Source of the DNA: Actimicrobium sp035984655
Lineage (GTDB): Bacteria; Pseudomonadota; Gammaproteobacteria; Burkholderiales; Burkholderiaceae_D
Length of the DNA: 64,000 nt
Direction of reading: 5' to 3'
Assembly: GCF_035984655.1 (NCBI RefSeq)
Contig: NZ_JAXCHT010000002.1
Location: forward strand, 248,001-312,000
Shown here: positions 18,526-27,661 of the stretch, in pieces
Numbering within the stretch: the first letter of the stretch is position 1
Layout of the letters: each line of letters opens with the position of its first letter
Made by a program: the position numbers and the translations under genes
Notes under the pieces: generated by a model
Database searches by the model: none
Told to the model about the DNA's origin: nothing
Seen by the model: the letters and a program-made list of their open reading frames with translations, nothing else

Positions 18526-19890
18526 ATGTCCAGTCCATCAGTTGCTACCCCCAAAGTCGGTTTTGTCTCGCTCGGTTGCCCCAAGGCGCTGGTCGACTCC
18601 GAACAGATCCTCACCCAGTTGCGCGCCGAAGGTTACGAGACCGCCAAGTCGTATGACGGCGCCGACCTGGTCATCGTCAACACCTGCGGCTTTATCGACG
18701 CCGCCGTGCAGGAATCGCTCGATGCCATTGGCGAGGCGCTGCATGAAAACGGCAAGGTCATCGTGACCGGCTGCCTCGGCGCCAAAAAAGACGCGCAGGG
18801 CGAGGACATCATCCTCAAGGTGCATCCCAAGGTATTGGCCGTGACCGGCCCGCATGCGCTGGCCGAAGTCATGGATGCCGTGCATATTCACCTGCCCAAG
18901 CCACACGCCCCATTTTTCGACCTGGTGCCGGCGCAGGGCGTCAAGCTCACGCCGAAGCACTTCGCGTATCTGAAGATCTCCGAAGGCTGCAACCACCGCT
19001 GCAGTTTTTGCATCATCCCGTCGATGCGTGGCGACCTGGTGTCACGGCCGATTGCCGATGTCATGCTGGAAGCCGAGAACCTGTTCAAGGCAGGTGTGCG
19101 CGAACTGCTGGTGATCTCGCAAGACACCAGCGCGTATGGGGTGGATGTCAAATTCCGCATGGGATTCTGGAACGGGCGGCCGGTCAAGACCCACATGACG
19201 CAACTGGTCGAAGCCCTCGGCGAACTTGCCAAGAGCCATGGCGCCTGGGTGCGACTGCATTATGTCTACCCGTATCCGCATGTCGACGCCATCATCCCGC
19301 TGATGAACCAGGGCCATGTGCTGCCGTATCTGGACGTGCCGCTGCAGCATGCGCACCCTGACGTACTCAAGCGCATGAAACGTCCCGCCAATGGCGAAAA
19401 AAATATCGAACGCATCCAGGCCTGGCGTGCCATGTGCCCGGACATCACGATCCGCTCGACCTTCATCGCCGGCTTCCCGGGCGAGACCGAGGCCGAATTC
19501 GAGTACCTGCTCGACTTCTTGAAAGAAGCCGAGATCGACCGGCTGGGCTGCTTCGCCTATTCGCCCGTCGAGGGCGCGACCGCCAACGCGCTCGACAATC
19601 CGGTGCCGGAAGCCTTGCGTGAAGAACGCCGCGGCCGGGTGATGCAATTGCAGGAAGGTATTTCGGCCAAGCGCCTCAAGGCCAAGGTCGGCAAGACCAT
19701 CCGTGTGCTCATCGACAGCATGGACCGCAGTGGCGGCGTCGGGCGAAGCTCGGCCGACGCGCCGGAAATCGATGGCGTGGTGTACGTCAAGCCACCATTC
19801 GAACCGCACCGCAAACTGCAGGTCGGCGAATTTGTCGATGTCAGGATCACCACCTCCGACGCGCACGACCTGTGGGGCGAGGCGCAATAA
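18526..19890 (+). CDS. rimO: Ribosomal protein uS12 methylthiotransferase RimO
   Basis: Radical-SAM enzyme that adds a beta-methylthio group to the conserved Asp of ribosomal protein uS12. The 454-residue product has an N-terminal UPF0004 domain (VGFVSLGCPKALVDSE, VNTCGFIDAA), the radical-SAM cluster motif CNHRCSFC with Cys155, Cys159 and Cys162, and a C-terminal TRAM domain. The CGFID wording and serine-rich SFCIIPSMRG separate RimO from MiaB. There is a terminator immediately upstream and a PLP lyase 21 bp downstream. Confidence 0.97.
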   Translation: MSSPSVATPKVGFVSLGCPKALVDSEQILTQLRAEGYETAKSYDGADLVIVNTCGFIDAAVQESLDAIGEALHENGKVIVTGCLGAKKDAQGEDIILKVHPKVLAVTGPHALAEVMDAVHIHLPKPHAPFFDLVPAQGVKLTPKHFAYLKISEGCNHRCSFCIIPSMRGDLVSRPIADVMLEAENLFKAGVRELLVISQDTSAYGVDVKFRMGFWNGRPVKTHMTQLVEALGELAKSHGAWVRLHYVYPYPHVDAIIPLMNQGHVLPYLDVPLQHAHPDVLKRMKRPANGEKNIERIQAWRAMCPDITIRSTFIAGFPGETEAEFEYLLDFLKEAEIDRLGCFAYSPVEGATANALDNPVPEALREERRGRVMQLQEGISAKRLKAKVGKTIRVLIDSMDRSGGVGRSSADAPEIDGVVYVKPPFEPHRKLQVGEFVDVRITTSDAHDLWGEAQ

Positions 19891-19911
19891 CCGAACCCTG
19901 AAAGTAGCCGC

Positions 19912-21093
19912 ATGACCGTCAAGAAATCGCTGCAAACGCTGCTGGCCCATAGCGACTACGCCGCCCCGGAAGGCTTTGACGCCTTTCCGGTGGCGATCCA
20001 CCATGCCTCGACAGTCGTGTTCAAGGATGTCGCGGCGATGCGTTCGCGCGCCTGGCTCAGCAAATCCGCCTACACCTACGGCCTGCACGGCACCCCGACC
20101 AGCTTCACGCTGGAAGCGCGCCTGGCCGAGATCGAAGGCGCCAGCCACTGCCTGCTGGCCCCGAGCGGGCTGGCGGCGATCGCGCTGGTCAATCTCGGTC
20201 TGCTCAACAGCGGCGACGATGTCCTGTTGCCGGACAACGTGTATGGCCCCAATCGCGACATGGCGCAGTGGCTGTCGGAGGGCCACGGCATCAGCGTGCG
20301 TTTGTACGATCCCATGATCGGCGCCGGTATCGGCGCGCTGATTCAGCCGAATACGCGCCTGCTGTGGGCCGAGGCGCCCGGCTCGGTGTCGATGGAAGTG
20401 CCCGATCTGCCGGCTTTGTGTGCCGCCGCGCATGCACGCAATGTGCTGGTGGCGCTCGATAACACCTGGTCGGCCGGACTGGTGTTGCGCGCCTTCGATC
20501 TGGGCGTCGACATCATCATGCAGGCGCTGACCAAGTATCAGTCAGGCGGATCGGATGTGCTGATGGGCGCGTTGCTGACCCGCGATGACAACGTGGCGCG
20601 GCAACTGAGCCTGACCCATATGCGCCTGGGCATGGGCGTTGGCATGGACGATGTGTACATGGTGTTGCGCGGCCTGCCGAGCATGCCGCTGCGGTTTCGT
20701 GCGCACGAGCAGGGCGCGCAGATGGTCGCGACCTGGCTCAAGGCGCGTCCCGAAATCAGCAAGGTGCTGCATCCCGCCTTTGAAGATTGTCCCGGTCACG
20801 CCTTCTGGAAGCGCGATTTCACCGGTGCGGCGGGATTGTTTTCGGTCATCTTCGATGCCCGCTTTTCGCAGGCGCAGGTCGACCTCTTCGTCGACAGCCT
20901 GACGCTGTTCAAGATCGGCTTTAGCTGGGGTGGCAGCAACAGCCTGTGCGTGCCGTACCAAATGAGCGGCATGCGCGCGAACTGGACCGAGGCCGGACTG
21001 TTGGTGCGATTTAATATCGGACTGGAAGACCCGCACGACCTGATCGCCGACATCGCGCAGGCGATGGCGCGGGGCGGGATCGTGGCCGGCTGA
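19912..21093 (+). CDS. metC: Cystathionine beta-lyase-type PLP enzyme
   Basis: A 393-residue Cys/Met-metabolism PLP enzyme that would cleave cystathionine to homocysteine, pyruvate and ammonia. Diagnostic segments include SAYTYGLHGTPTSFTLEARL, APSGLAAIALV, the PLP-binding Asp in ALDNTWSAGL and the Schiff-base lysine in ALTKYQSGGSDVLMG. The wording matches the proteobacterial MetC group more than MetB or MegL, but cystathionine gamma-synthase or a related carbon-sulfur lyase cannot be excluded from motifs alone. It lies just after rimO and before a GNAT gene on the same strand. Confidence 0.85.
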   Translation: MTVKKSLQTLLAHSDYAAPEGFDAFPVAIHHASTVVFKDVAAMRSRAWLSKSAYTYGLHGTPTSFTLEARLAEIEGASHCLLAPSGLAAIALVNLGLLNSGDDVLLPDNVYGPNRDMAQWLSEGHGISVRLYDPMIGAGIGALIQPNTRLLWAEAPGSVSMEVPDLPALCAAAHARNVLVALDNTWSAGLVLRAFDLGVDIIMQALTKYQSGGSDVLMGALLTRDDNVARQLSLTHMRLGMGVGMDDVYMVLRGLPSMPLRFRAHEQGAQMVATWLKARPEISKVLHPAFEDCPGHAFWKRDFTGAAGLFSVIFDARFSQAQVDLFVDSLTLFKIGFSWGGSNSLCVPYQMSGMRANWTEAGLLVRFNIGLEDPHDLIADIAQAMARGGIVAG

Positions 21094-21145
21094 GCGGGAC
21101 GCGTTCCGGCGTGCGGGCGGCATCGTCGTTGCACAGGAGGTTGCA

Positions 21146-21886
21146 GTGAATACACCCGACAACCAGGACGGCGCTGTGTCGGTGCCGGCGCCCGACGCGC
21201 CACACCCGCTTGACCGGGTGGTGTGGAACGCACTCACGACGCGCCATCGCAGCCTGGCCGAGGGCGGCGGTCGCGCACTACGCTACCCGCCGGAGGTTGC
21301 GTCATTTGGTGCGCTCAGGGACAACGCGCCCGCGAGTTTCCAGGCGCTGGCCGATCTGGTGCCGGCGGGACAGCAGGTCGCGCTGCTCAGCGTCGAGGCG
21401 CTGCCAGTGGCGCCCGGTTTCGAGCTGGCCCGCAACGGCATCCTGGCACAGCTGGTCATGACCGCGCCGCGCGACGTGCCGGTCAACCGGACCCCGGCAG
21501 TCACGCTCGGTGCTGCGGACGTAGCGCAGATGATGGAACTGGTCGCATTGACCCAACCCGGACCCTTCAGCGCAGCGACGCATACGCTCGGACGATATCG
21601 CGGCATCCGTATCGACGGACAACTGGTGGCGATGTCAGGTGAACGACTTTGCCTGGATGGCTTCACCGAAGTCAGTGCGGTCTGCGTCCATCCCGCCCAT
21701 CAGGGCCGCGGTCATGCCGCACAGCTGGTGCAGGACATCTCGACCGCGATCCTCGCACGCGGCGAGACCCCGTTCCTGCACTCCTTCAATGACAACCACG
21801 CGGCACTCGGCGTGTACCGCAAGCTCGGCTTCACGGTACGGAAAAGCATGTGCCTGACGGTTCTTCAGCGCGTTCAGCCGATGTGA
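21146..21886 (+). CDS. GNAT family N-acetyltransferase
   Basis: A 246-residue acetyltransferase with the GNAT fold in its C-terminal half. The acetyl-CoA pyrophosphate-binding motif A is clear (VCVHPAHQGRGHAAQLV) and motif B follows (NDNHAALGVYRKLGFTVRK). The N-terminal half resembles the FR47-like group. The start is GTG at 21146, supported by a consensus AGGAGG five bases upstream. The substrate is unknown. It is 52 bp after the MetC-like gene and may be in its operon. Confidence 0.85.
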   Translation: MNTPDNQDGAVSVPAPDAPHPLDRVVWNALTTRHRSLAEGGGRALRYPPEVASFGALRDNAPASFQALADLVPAGQQVALLSVEALPVAPGFELARNGILAQLVMTAPRDVPVNRTPAVTLGAADVAQMMELVALTQPGPFSAATHTLGRYRGIRIDGQLVAMSGERLCLDGFTEVSAVCVHPAHQGRGHAAQLVQDISTAILARGETPFLHSFNDNHAALGVYRKLGFTVRKSMCLTVLQRVQPM

Positions 21887-21989
21887 CTTTTGCGGCCGGC
21901 GCCCGGGCCGGCCAGCGCACGGCAGCATCCTCGCTGGCGTCGATTCCGGCACGTCGTTCAAACCTCCGCAAAGCATCGGTGTGCGCGTT

Positions 21990-23264
21990 TTACTTCACAC
22001 CACTTTCCACGATTTGTCCGGACAGCGTTGCAAGAAACGCTGCCAAATCGCGGATTTCTGTCTCGGACAGGTTCATTGGCTGACGCTCCGAGTGTCCAAG
22101 CACCGCAGCAGGCGCCTTGACATAGTGTCGAACCACGTCCGTGAGCGAGGCTAACTGTCCCGCGTGCATGTAGGGCGATCTCAGCGCCACGTTGCGCAGA
22201 GCCGGGGTCTTGAAGGCGCCAGCGAGATGCGGATCATCGGTCGCCATGAAGCGGAGTTCCTGGCAGTGTTCGGGCTTTGCATCGCTATAGCGTCCAAGAC
22301 AGTTAAATTCGTCTTGCAGCACCTTGGCAGTCGCGCCACCTCGTCCGATATCCGGCTGTTCAGGGTTCCGCGACGGGACGCCAGTATTATGAAAATGCTG
22401 GTCCGTCAGCAAGGGGCCGTTATGACAGGTGATGCACTCGCCTCGTCCAATAAAAATGCGCAGGCCATTTTTTTCCTGGGGATTGAGAATCTGCAACGCG
22501 GCAATGTCACCGCTTTGCACGCCGTCGATATAACGGTCCAGACGGGCCGCGCCGTACTGCAATGTCTTCTGGTACGCCGCAAGTGCTTTCCCCATATTGG
22601 CAAATATGCGGGATACGTTGTCCTGCGTCTTGGGGACGATCGCATTCCACGCCATTTTTTCGGCGCGGGACCCGAGCGGGCTGGCATCCCGGGGCAGGTC
22701 TGCGAGCTCGGGCAGCTTGCCAAATGAGGCCTCGTAGTCGCGTCGATAGTGGGTCGCCATCAGATGCGCATACTGGAGGCGATTGCCGCCATGTTCGGCG
22801 GCATCTTCAAGCGGCCCGAGTGCCTGCGACCAGACGCTGTCCTTGCGACCATCCCAGAAGAGCCACGGACTGTGACCTGCGGCAACCACGGGCATGGTTC
22901 GGCGCGCGCTGGTGCCAACCCCGGTGCCGACGGGCCGTCCGTCCTGAAATTGCTTGTCCGGATCATGGCAGCTGGCACAGGATACCGCCTGGTTGCTGCT
23001 GAAACGACGATCGAAAAACAGCTTTTTGCCAAGTGCCGCCGCTGCAGGCGTGTTTTCGACCAGATTGGACGGATCGTTCGGCGCCGGCGGCAGTTGGGCA
23101 ATGTGCAATGAGGCCAGAACACGCCGTTCATTTTTGCTCCAGCTATCATCGCCGCGCCAGGGCGAAACCGGTGCGCCGTCCGGTGAGAGAGGCGCAGCCG
23201 ACAGGTGATCGGTCAGGAATACGCTGCCAAGTGCAAGCAGGGCAAAGGCACATGTCGCTCTCAT
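21990..23264 (-). CDS. Di-haem cytochrome c peroxidase/MauG-family protein
   Basis: A 424-residue exported di-haem protein. A Sec signal lies at the N-terminus (FALLALGSVFLTDHLSAAP), and two CxxCH haem-binding motifs are at 96-100 (CASCH) and 277-281 (CITCH). The spacing and the segments ALGKKLFFDRRFSSNQAVSC and AFKTPALRNVALRSPYMHAG fit the bacterial cytochrome c peroxidase/MauG superfamily. The function may be peroxide reduction or oxidation of a periplasmic substrate or protein. Its ATG overlaps the stop of an upstream lipoprotein gene by four bases, so the two are coupled. Confidence 0.9.
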   Translation of the reverse strand: MRATCAFALLALGSVFLTDHLSAAPLSPDGAPVSPWRGDDSWSKNERRVLASLHIAQLPPAPNDPSNLVENTPAAAALGKKLFFDRRFSSNQAVSCASCHDPDKQFQDGRPVGTGVGTSARRTMPVVAAGHSPWLFWDGRKDSVWSQALGPLEDAAEHGGNRLQYAHLMATHYRRDYEASFGKLPELADLPRDASPLGSRAEKMAWNAIVPKTQDNVSRIFANMGKALAAYQKTLQYGAARLDRYIDGVQSGDIAALQILNPQEKNGLRIFIGRGECITCHNGPLLTDQHFHNTGVPSRNPEQPDIGRGGATAKVLQDEFNCLGRYSDAKPEHCQELRFMATDDPHLAGAFKTPALRNVALRSPYMHAGQLASLTDVVRHYVKAPAAVLGHSERQPMNLSETEIRDLAAFLATLSGQIVESGVK

Positions 23265-23701
23265 TTGTTCGCCGGCGCCGGGACTGGAATGACGGTATTG
23301 AAAGTGACCTTGTCATCGCCATTGATCGCGTGAATGTTGAGCTTGATTTCCCACCAGCCCGGCATGCTGAATTTCATTCCCTCCAACAGATAACGCCCGT
23401 CTCCCAGTTCGCGTGTGACGCGGGGGCTGGTCGGAAAGCCGTGCCCATGTTGTGGCATGCCGCCGCCAATGTCGATCTGCGCATGCGTAATCGGCGCGCC
23501 TGCAGGGGTGCTTAATCTGATCTCCCACGCATGCATCTGATTGATGCGGATCGGTTCGGCGAGTGGGTGCAGTTCAACCATGTAGCGTTGTTGTGCCGTG
23601 GCCCGCCGCAAGGCAACGTCCAGGTCTTGCGGCGGCGTCATGCATGCCGACAGGGCCAACAACAACCCGGGGAGTGCCAGTGCGTACAATTTCTTGAGCA
23701 T
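23261..23701 (-). CDS. Lipoprotein with YtkA/FixH-like domain
   Basis: A 146-residue predicted lipoprotein with lipobox LALSAC (Cys20) from the ATG at 23701; the earlier ATG at 23734 would precede the signal and is less likely. The mature part reads like a beta-sandwich YtkA/FixH-type domain with GGGMPQHGHGFPTSP, a His-rich turn that could bind metal, and MKFSMPGWWEIKLNI. The stop overlaps the start of the di-haem cytochrome gene (ATGA), suggesting that it delivers metal or serves as partner to that protein, though this is inference. Confidence 0.78.
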   Translation of the reverse strand: MLKKLYALALPGLLLALSACMTPPQDLDVALRRATAQQRYMVELHPLAEPIRINQMHAWEIRLSTPAGAPITHAQIDIGGGMPQHGHGFPTSPRVTRELGDGRYLLEGMKFSMPGWWEIKLNIHAINGDDKVTFNTVIPVPAPANK

Positions 23702-23843
23702 GTTGATTTCTCGATTTAAGGTAACAGGGATCAAAGGAAGTCAGGCCGTCGGCATCAGGCCGCGTCGGCAGCGCTTCAGGCGCGCTGCCGCTGCGTTACC
23801 GTGCGTCACAGCAGGCGGCTGTAAAACCGCACCGGGTTTAGCT

Positions 23844-24497
23844 CAACGCTGGCAGTGACGGTCGCCCGATGCGCGTATCGGGGGCGCGGCTGACAATATG
23901 GTGACCGTCGGCCACCTGGTGGAGCCAGTCATATTCCATGTAGGTGGCGGTTTCCCGCGCCGCATCGAGGCCATGCTGTTTTGCGACCAGATACAGGGAG
24001 GCATCGATGCCCATTGAAATGCCTGCCGAGGTGATGATCTTGCCGTTGTCGACGACGCGTGCGTCCGGCCACACGGTGCAAGTCGGCTCATCCAGGGTCA
24101 ATTCGCCGAGCGCGCCGCGATGGGTGGTTGCCTGAAGTCCTTGCAGCAAGCCGGCCTTCGCCAGAATCAAGGCGCCCGAACAGACCGATAGAACGCATTG
24201 CGCGGCCTGCGCCCGCTGCCTGACGAACTCCAGTACCGGAAGGCAGAGCTTCTGGCGTCGGGCGCCAAAGCCACCTGGAATGACCAGGATGTCGGCATGC
24301 GGCATGGTGTCGAAGGTGTAATGCGGATTCACACTGAGCGCGTTGCGGGCCATGACCGGACCGGCAAATTGCGCTACCGTAAAGACCTCATACAAACGCT
24401 GGTTGCCCCGGCCTCCGGCAACGCCGAATACTTCGAAGGGGCCTGCGAAATCAAGCACCTCGACATTGTCAAAAATTAAAACGGCGACTGTTCTCAT
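23844..24497 (-). CDS. DJ-1/PfpI family protein
   Basis: A class-I glutamine-amidotransferase-like protein of about 219 residues counted from the ATG at 24497. The nucleophile-elbow cysteine is in LSVCSGALILAKAG and the DJ-1/PfpI opening is VAVLIFDNVEVLDFAGPFEVF. The C-terminal region (ITSAGISMGIDASLYLVAK) is like the isonitrile hydratase/GATase-1-type subgroup often fused to AraC regulators; no helix-turn-helix region is present here. The reading frame continues upstream to 24635, and a Met at 24524 is an alternative start, but homology begins at MRTVAVLI. The stop lies at the left end near 23838-23844. Activity is unknown. Confidence 0.82.
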
Positions 24498-24559
24498 GGT
24501 TTCTTTCTTGAACAACTTGTTCATCAATGTTTTTCGTGCCCGCATCACGTCAGGTGCTG

Positions 24560-24703
24560 TCAGTTCGCCGCCGCAGCGCAGCCGGCGCCGCAGATTCCGG
24601 CAGACAGCTCGGCGGCCGACATCGGGAGCAGGCAAGTGATGGCGATGGCCGCCAGAATGGCGATGACACAGGTACCCAGATAACTCCGGACGGGATGGCG
24701 CAC
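24560..24703 (-). CDS. Small membrane protein ORF, 47 residues, unknown
   Basis: A short reading frame starting with GTG at 24703. It has AAGGA seven bases upstream, which is a good ribosome binding site. The product begins MRHPVRSYLGTCVIAI and has one hydrophobic segment (about residues 9-28) followed by a small-residue tail with three cysteines (ICGAGCAAAAN). It lies in a 420-bp gap between a DJ-1-type gene and a lipoprotein gene. The frame has no obvious homologue in my memory and could be chance; the combination of start signal and membrane-like composition is the only evidence. Confidence 0.35.
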   Translation of the reverse strand: MRHPVRSYLGTCVIAILAAIAITCLLPMSAAELSAGICGAGCAAAAN

Positions 24704-24918
24704 GATCAGATCCTTCGAAACGACAATTCCTGAAGCAGAAGCCTGAATTATCCGAAAACGCGACGCCGGTAAATGGCCATTAAACGTGCATTTACTGCCA
24801 GTTCCGGTCGTCGATCGTTGCTACAAGGTGCGACCCGAAAATCGGCCGTCGGCGTGGCAACCCTTTGACTTGCGCTGTCACCGGGCCGATACTGCAGACG
24901 CGGCCCCGGAGGTGTGTG

Positions 24919-26097
24919 ATGAAAACATGGTTGATTCTGCTGTCTTTCCTGCTACTGGCTGGTTGCGCTGCGCCGACGCCACGCGGCTTGCCGCCGCTTT
25001 CGCAATTGTTCCGGGATGCCGAATTCGGCGCGCCGACGGAACGCATCAGCGCCGACGATGTGTTCACGCTCAGTCCGGCCATGCTGGACTATGCCCATAG
25101 CAACGCGTTGGCCCGGCAAATGCGCACGCGCGGCCTGGAGCAAGGCCTGCTCGAGGCGCTCTACAAAAAAGGCGAACTCAAGCTCGACTACGACGCCACC
25201 ATGACGCGCACCGCCGCCCAGGCCTTCGACGCGCGCTCCGGCAACTGCCTGTCGCTGGTCATCATGACGGCGGCGTTTGCCAAGGAGTTCGGCATTGATG
25301 TCGAATACCACACGGTGCTGGTCGATCCATCCTGGAGCCGGGAGGGCGCCTTCTATTTCGCCAGCTCGCACGTCAATCTGAGCCTCAAGGTTGGCAAGGC
25401 CGATCGCCTGCGCGGCATTAGCGCGACCGGACAAAGCCTGACGGTTGACTTTCTTGGTGGCAGCGATCTCGACCATTTCCAATCCCTGTCCCTTGATGAA
25501 GACAGCATCGTTGCGATGTTCATGAACAATCGTGCCGCCGAGACGCTGGCGCAGGACCGGCTCGCCGATGCCTACTGGTGGGCGCGCGCCGCCATCGAGC
25601 GCAACCCGTCGCTGGTCATCGCGTACAACACGTTGGGAGTGATCTACCAGCGCCACGGCAATGCCGCACAGGCAGAGCGGGTGTTCAACACCGCGCTGGT
25701 GCGCGAGCCGGAAAACACTACCTTGCTGCAGAATCTGGTGCCAGTGCTGGCGGCGCTCGGCAAGCCCGAGGAATCGCTCGCGTTGGCCGCGCGCATGCGC
25801 AGCATCGAGCCGAATCCGCCGTTCTATTTTTTCAATCTGGGCCGCAACGCGCTTGAACGCGGTGATCTCAAGGCCGCCAAGGCGCTGTTTGCGCGCGAAG
25901 TGAAACGGGCGCCGTATTATCACGAATTCCATTTCTGGCTGGCGGTGACCAATTGGCGACTTGGCGAGGCCGAGGCGGCGCGGGACGAGTTGCGTCTGGC
26001 GGCAGAAACCAGCACCACGCGCGACAACAGCCGCCGTTATTCTGCCAAGCTGGCGCATCTGCGCGGCTTGAAACCGGTGCCGTCCGAGACCTACTGA
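24919..26097 (+). CDS. Lipoprotein with transglutaminase-like and TPR domains
   Basis: A 392-residue lipoprotein (lipobox LLAGC, Cys16). The first half is a transglutaminase-like domain with Cys in FDARSGNCLSLV and His in SSHVNLSLKV; the second half carries several tetratricopeptide repeats (LVIAYNTLGVIYQRHGNAAQAE, PPFYFFNLGRNALERGDLKAA). The ATG at 24919 has GGAGG upstream. Such proteins are found in the envelope of proteobacteria; a catalytic triad is plausible but the acidic member is not certain. A second lipoprotein gene follows on the same strand. Confidence 0.82.
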   Translation: MKTWLILLSFLLLAGCAAPTPRGLPPLSQLFRDAEFGAPTERISADDVFTLSPAMLDYAHSNALARQMRTRGLEQGLLEALYKKGELKLDYDATMTRTAAQAFDARSGNCLSLVIMTAAFAKEFGIDVEYHTVLVDPSWSREGAFYFASSHVNLSLKVGKADRLRGISATGQSLTVDFLGGSDLDHFQSLSLDEDSIVAMFMNNRAAETLAQDRLADAYWWARAAIERNPSLVIAYNTLGVIYQRHGNAAQAERVFNTALVREPENTTLLQNLVPVLAALGKPEESLALAARMRSIEPNPPFYFFNLGRNALERGDLKAAKALFAREVKRAPYYHEFHFWLAVTNWRLGEAEAARDELRLAAETSTTRDNSRRYSAKLAHLRGLKPVPSETY

Positions 26098-26312
26098 CCG
26101 GGTCGTTCCCCATCGTCGTCGTCAAGTCCAGATCAGATTGGCGGCGAATGCCGGGCAATCTGTCTGAACTGACGCGTCTTCGCCGCACGCTCTGCAAAAA
26201 AAGGGTGACCGACGTGATGCGGTCGAGCCCGGCTGCTACGCTGCTGGGCAGCACGACGGCACCGACGCGGTCGCTGCGTGCCCACTTCCCCATTTACTTT
26301 TGGAGTTTGCCC

Positions 26313-26753
26313 ATGAAGTTGTCGTTTCCGCTCGTCCTGATCACCGCCGCCGTGCTGTCTGCCTGCGCATCACAAAAAGCCAACGATGCGCCGGCGCCAC
26401 AACCTGCTGCAACCAGCGCCACGTCGGGCGCCCCGGTAGCCAAGGTCAAGGAAGGCTCGGCCGAAGGCGAAATCATCGGCACCATCCGGCCAGGCAGCAA
26501 GTTCGCCAAACTGAGAATCGGCATGGATGTACAGAAGGTGCAGTCGCTGATCAAGATTCCCGACGAAATGCACCGCTACGAATCCGGCAAGCGCTGGATT
26601 CCGTTTTATTTTGGTGATGACGCGCAGCGGGTGCAGACCTACTACGAAGGCGAGGGATGCCTGACCTACACCGGTGGTGGTGTATTCGGCGGCACCGGCG
26701 GCCAGTTGATCAAGATTGAAGTCGACACGACCAGCGGCTGTTTGCACCAATAA
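26313..26753 (+). CDS. Small lipoprotein with SmpA/OmlA (BamE)-like segment
   Basis: A 146-residue lipoprotein (lipobox VLSAC, Cys18). After an Ala/Pro/Thr-rich linker, the mature domain contains GMDVQKVQSLIKIPDEMHRYESGK in outline, i.e. the helix-turn pattern seen in SmpA/OmlA domains, then an aromatic-rich strand region ending TYTGGGVFGGTGG. It is shorter in conserved motifs than true BamE, so I call it only BamE-like. The gene lies 215 bp after the transglutaminase/TPR lipoprotein and ends next to a convergent EAL gene. Function unknown. Confidence 0.68.
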   Translation: MKLSFPLVLITAAVLSACASQKANDAPAPQPAATSATSGAPVAKVKEGSAEGEIIGTIRPGSKFAKLRIGMDVQKVQSLIKIPDEMHRYESGKRWIPFYFGDDAQRVQTYYEGEGCLTYTGGGVFGGTGGQLIKIEVDTTSGCLHQ

Positions 26754-26775
26754 CCGGAAACCGCGCCAGCGCGTC

Positions 26776-27651
26776 TTACCGTGCCAGGTTCTTCTTGACC
26801 AGCCTGGCAAACGCCGCCGCTTCCAGCGGCTGGCTGCAGAAGAATCCCTGCATGTCATCACAACGCCGTCGCTGCAGGAACGCGACCTGTTCGGCGGTTT
26901 CGACACCTTCCGCGACCGCCCGCACATTCAACTTGCGCGCGGTATCGAGGATCGCCTCGGTCATCGACGTGTCGGCCAGATCGCCCGGCACGTTTTGAAT
27001 CGCGCTGCGATCAATCTTGACGATGTCGATCGGGAATTCCTGCAGGTGCGACAGCGATGAATAGCCAATGCCGAAGTTATCCAGCGCGATGCGGATGCCG
27101 GTCTTTTTCAGCGCCGCCAGGATCACCAGCGTCTTCGGCGGATCGTAGGACATGATGCTTTCCGTGATTTCAAGTTCCAGCCGATGTGGTTCCATGTCGA
27201 CGTCATACAGCAGTCGTGCGGCGCTCGCGCTCAGGCGCGGATCGTTGAACTGGCGGGCGCTCAGATTGACCGCCATGCGCAATGGCGGCAGGCCCATCCG
27301 CTCCCACAGCATGTTCTGGCTGCAGGCATGTTGCAGCACCCAGCGTGACAACGGCAGGATGACGCCGGTGTCTTCGGCGTAGGGAATGAATTGCGCCGGC
27401 TGCAGCAGACCGAGTTCAGGATGCTGCCAGCGCAGCAGCGCCTCGCCGCCGGTAATGCGGCCGGTGCGGGTTTCGAATTTGGGCTGATACATCAGGCGCA
27501 GTTCGTCACCGACGATGGCCCGTCCAAGGCTCGCTTCGAGCGCCTGCATTTCGCTGGTCTTGAACGGGCTGTCATCACTGTCGATGGCCGCGGGCTTGCG
27601 CGTTCGAAAACGGTTCAGGCTGGAAAAAAAGCGATGGTAGGGCGGTCGCAT
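26776..27651 (-). CDS. EAL-domain protein with altered DDFG motif
   Basis: A 291-residue stand-alone EAL-domain protein without GGDEF, PAS or membrane segments. The EAL motif (GGEALLRWQHPE, Glu70), the VNLSARQF segment, EITES, the IVKIDRS lysine and AEGVET (Glu248) are present, so the fold is c-di-GMP phosphodiesterase-like. The metal-site DDFGTGYSS motif reads DNFGIGYSS at residues 191-198, an Asp to Asn change at the second acidic position. It is 10 bp from serB on the same strand and probably cotranscribed with mfd-serB. Activity is uncertain. Confidence 0.9.
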   Translation of the reverse strand: MRPPYHRFFSSLNRFRTRKPAAIDSDDSPFKTSEMQALEASLGRAIVGDELRLMYQPKFETRTGRITGGEALLRWQHPELGLLQPAQFIPYAEDTGVILPLSRWVLQHACSQNMLWERMGLPPLRMAVNLSARQFNDPRLSASAARLLYDVDMEPHRLELEITESIMSYDPPKTLVILAALKKTGIRIALDNFGIGYSSLSHLQEFPIDIVKIDRSAIQNVPGDLADTSMTEAILDTARKLNVRAVAEGVETAEQVAFLQRRRCDDMQGFFCSQPLEAAAFARLVKKNLAR

Positions 27652-27661
27652 CGGCGCGCTT

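Noticed and set aside
19042..20433. Minus-strand open frame of 463 codons spanning rimO and the metC-like gene
   Set aside because: It crosses two well-supported plus-strand genes and shows no domain.
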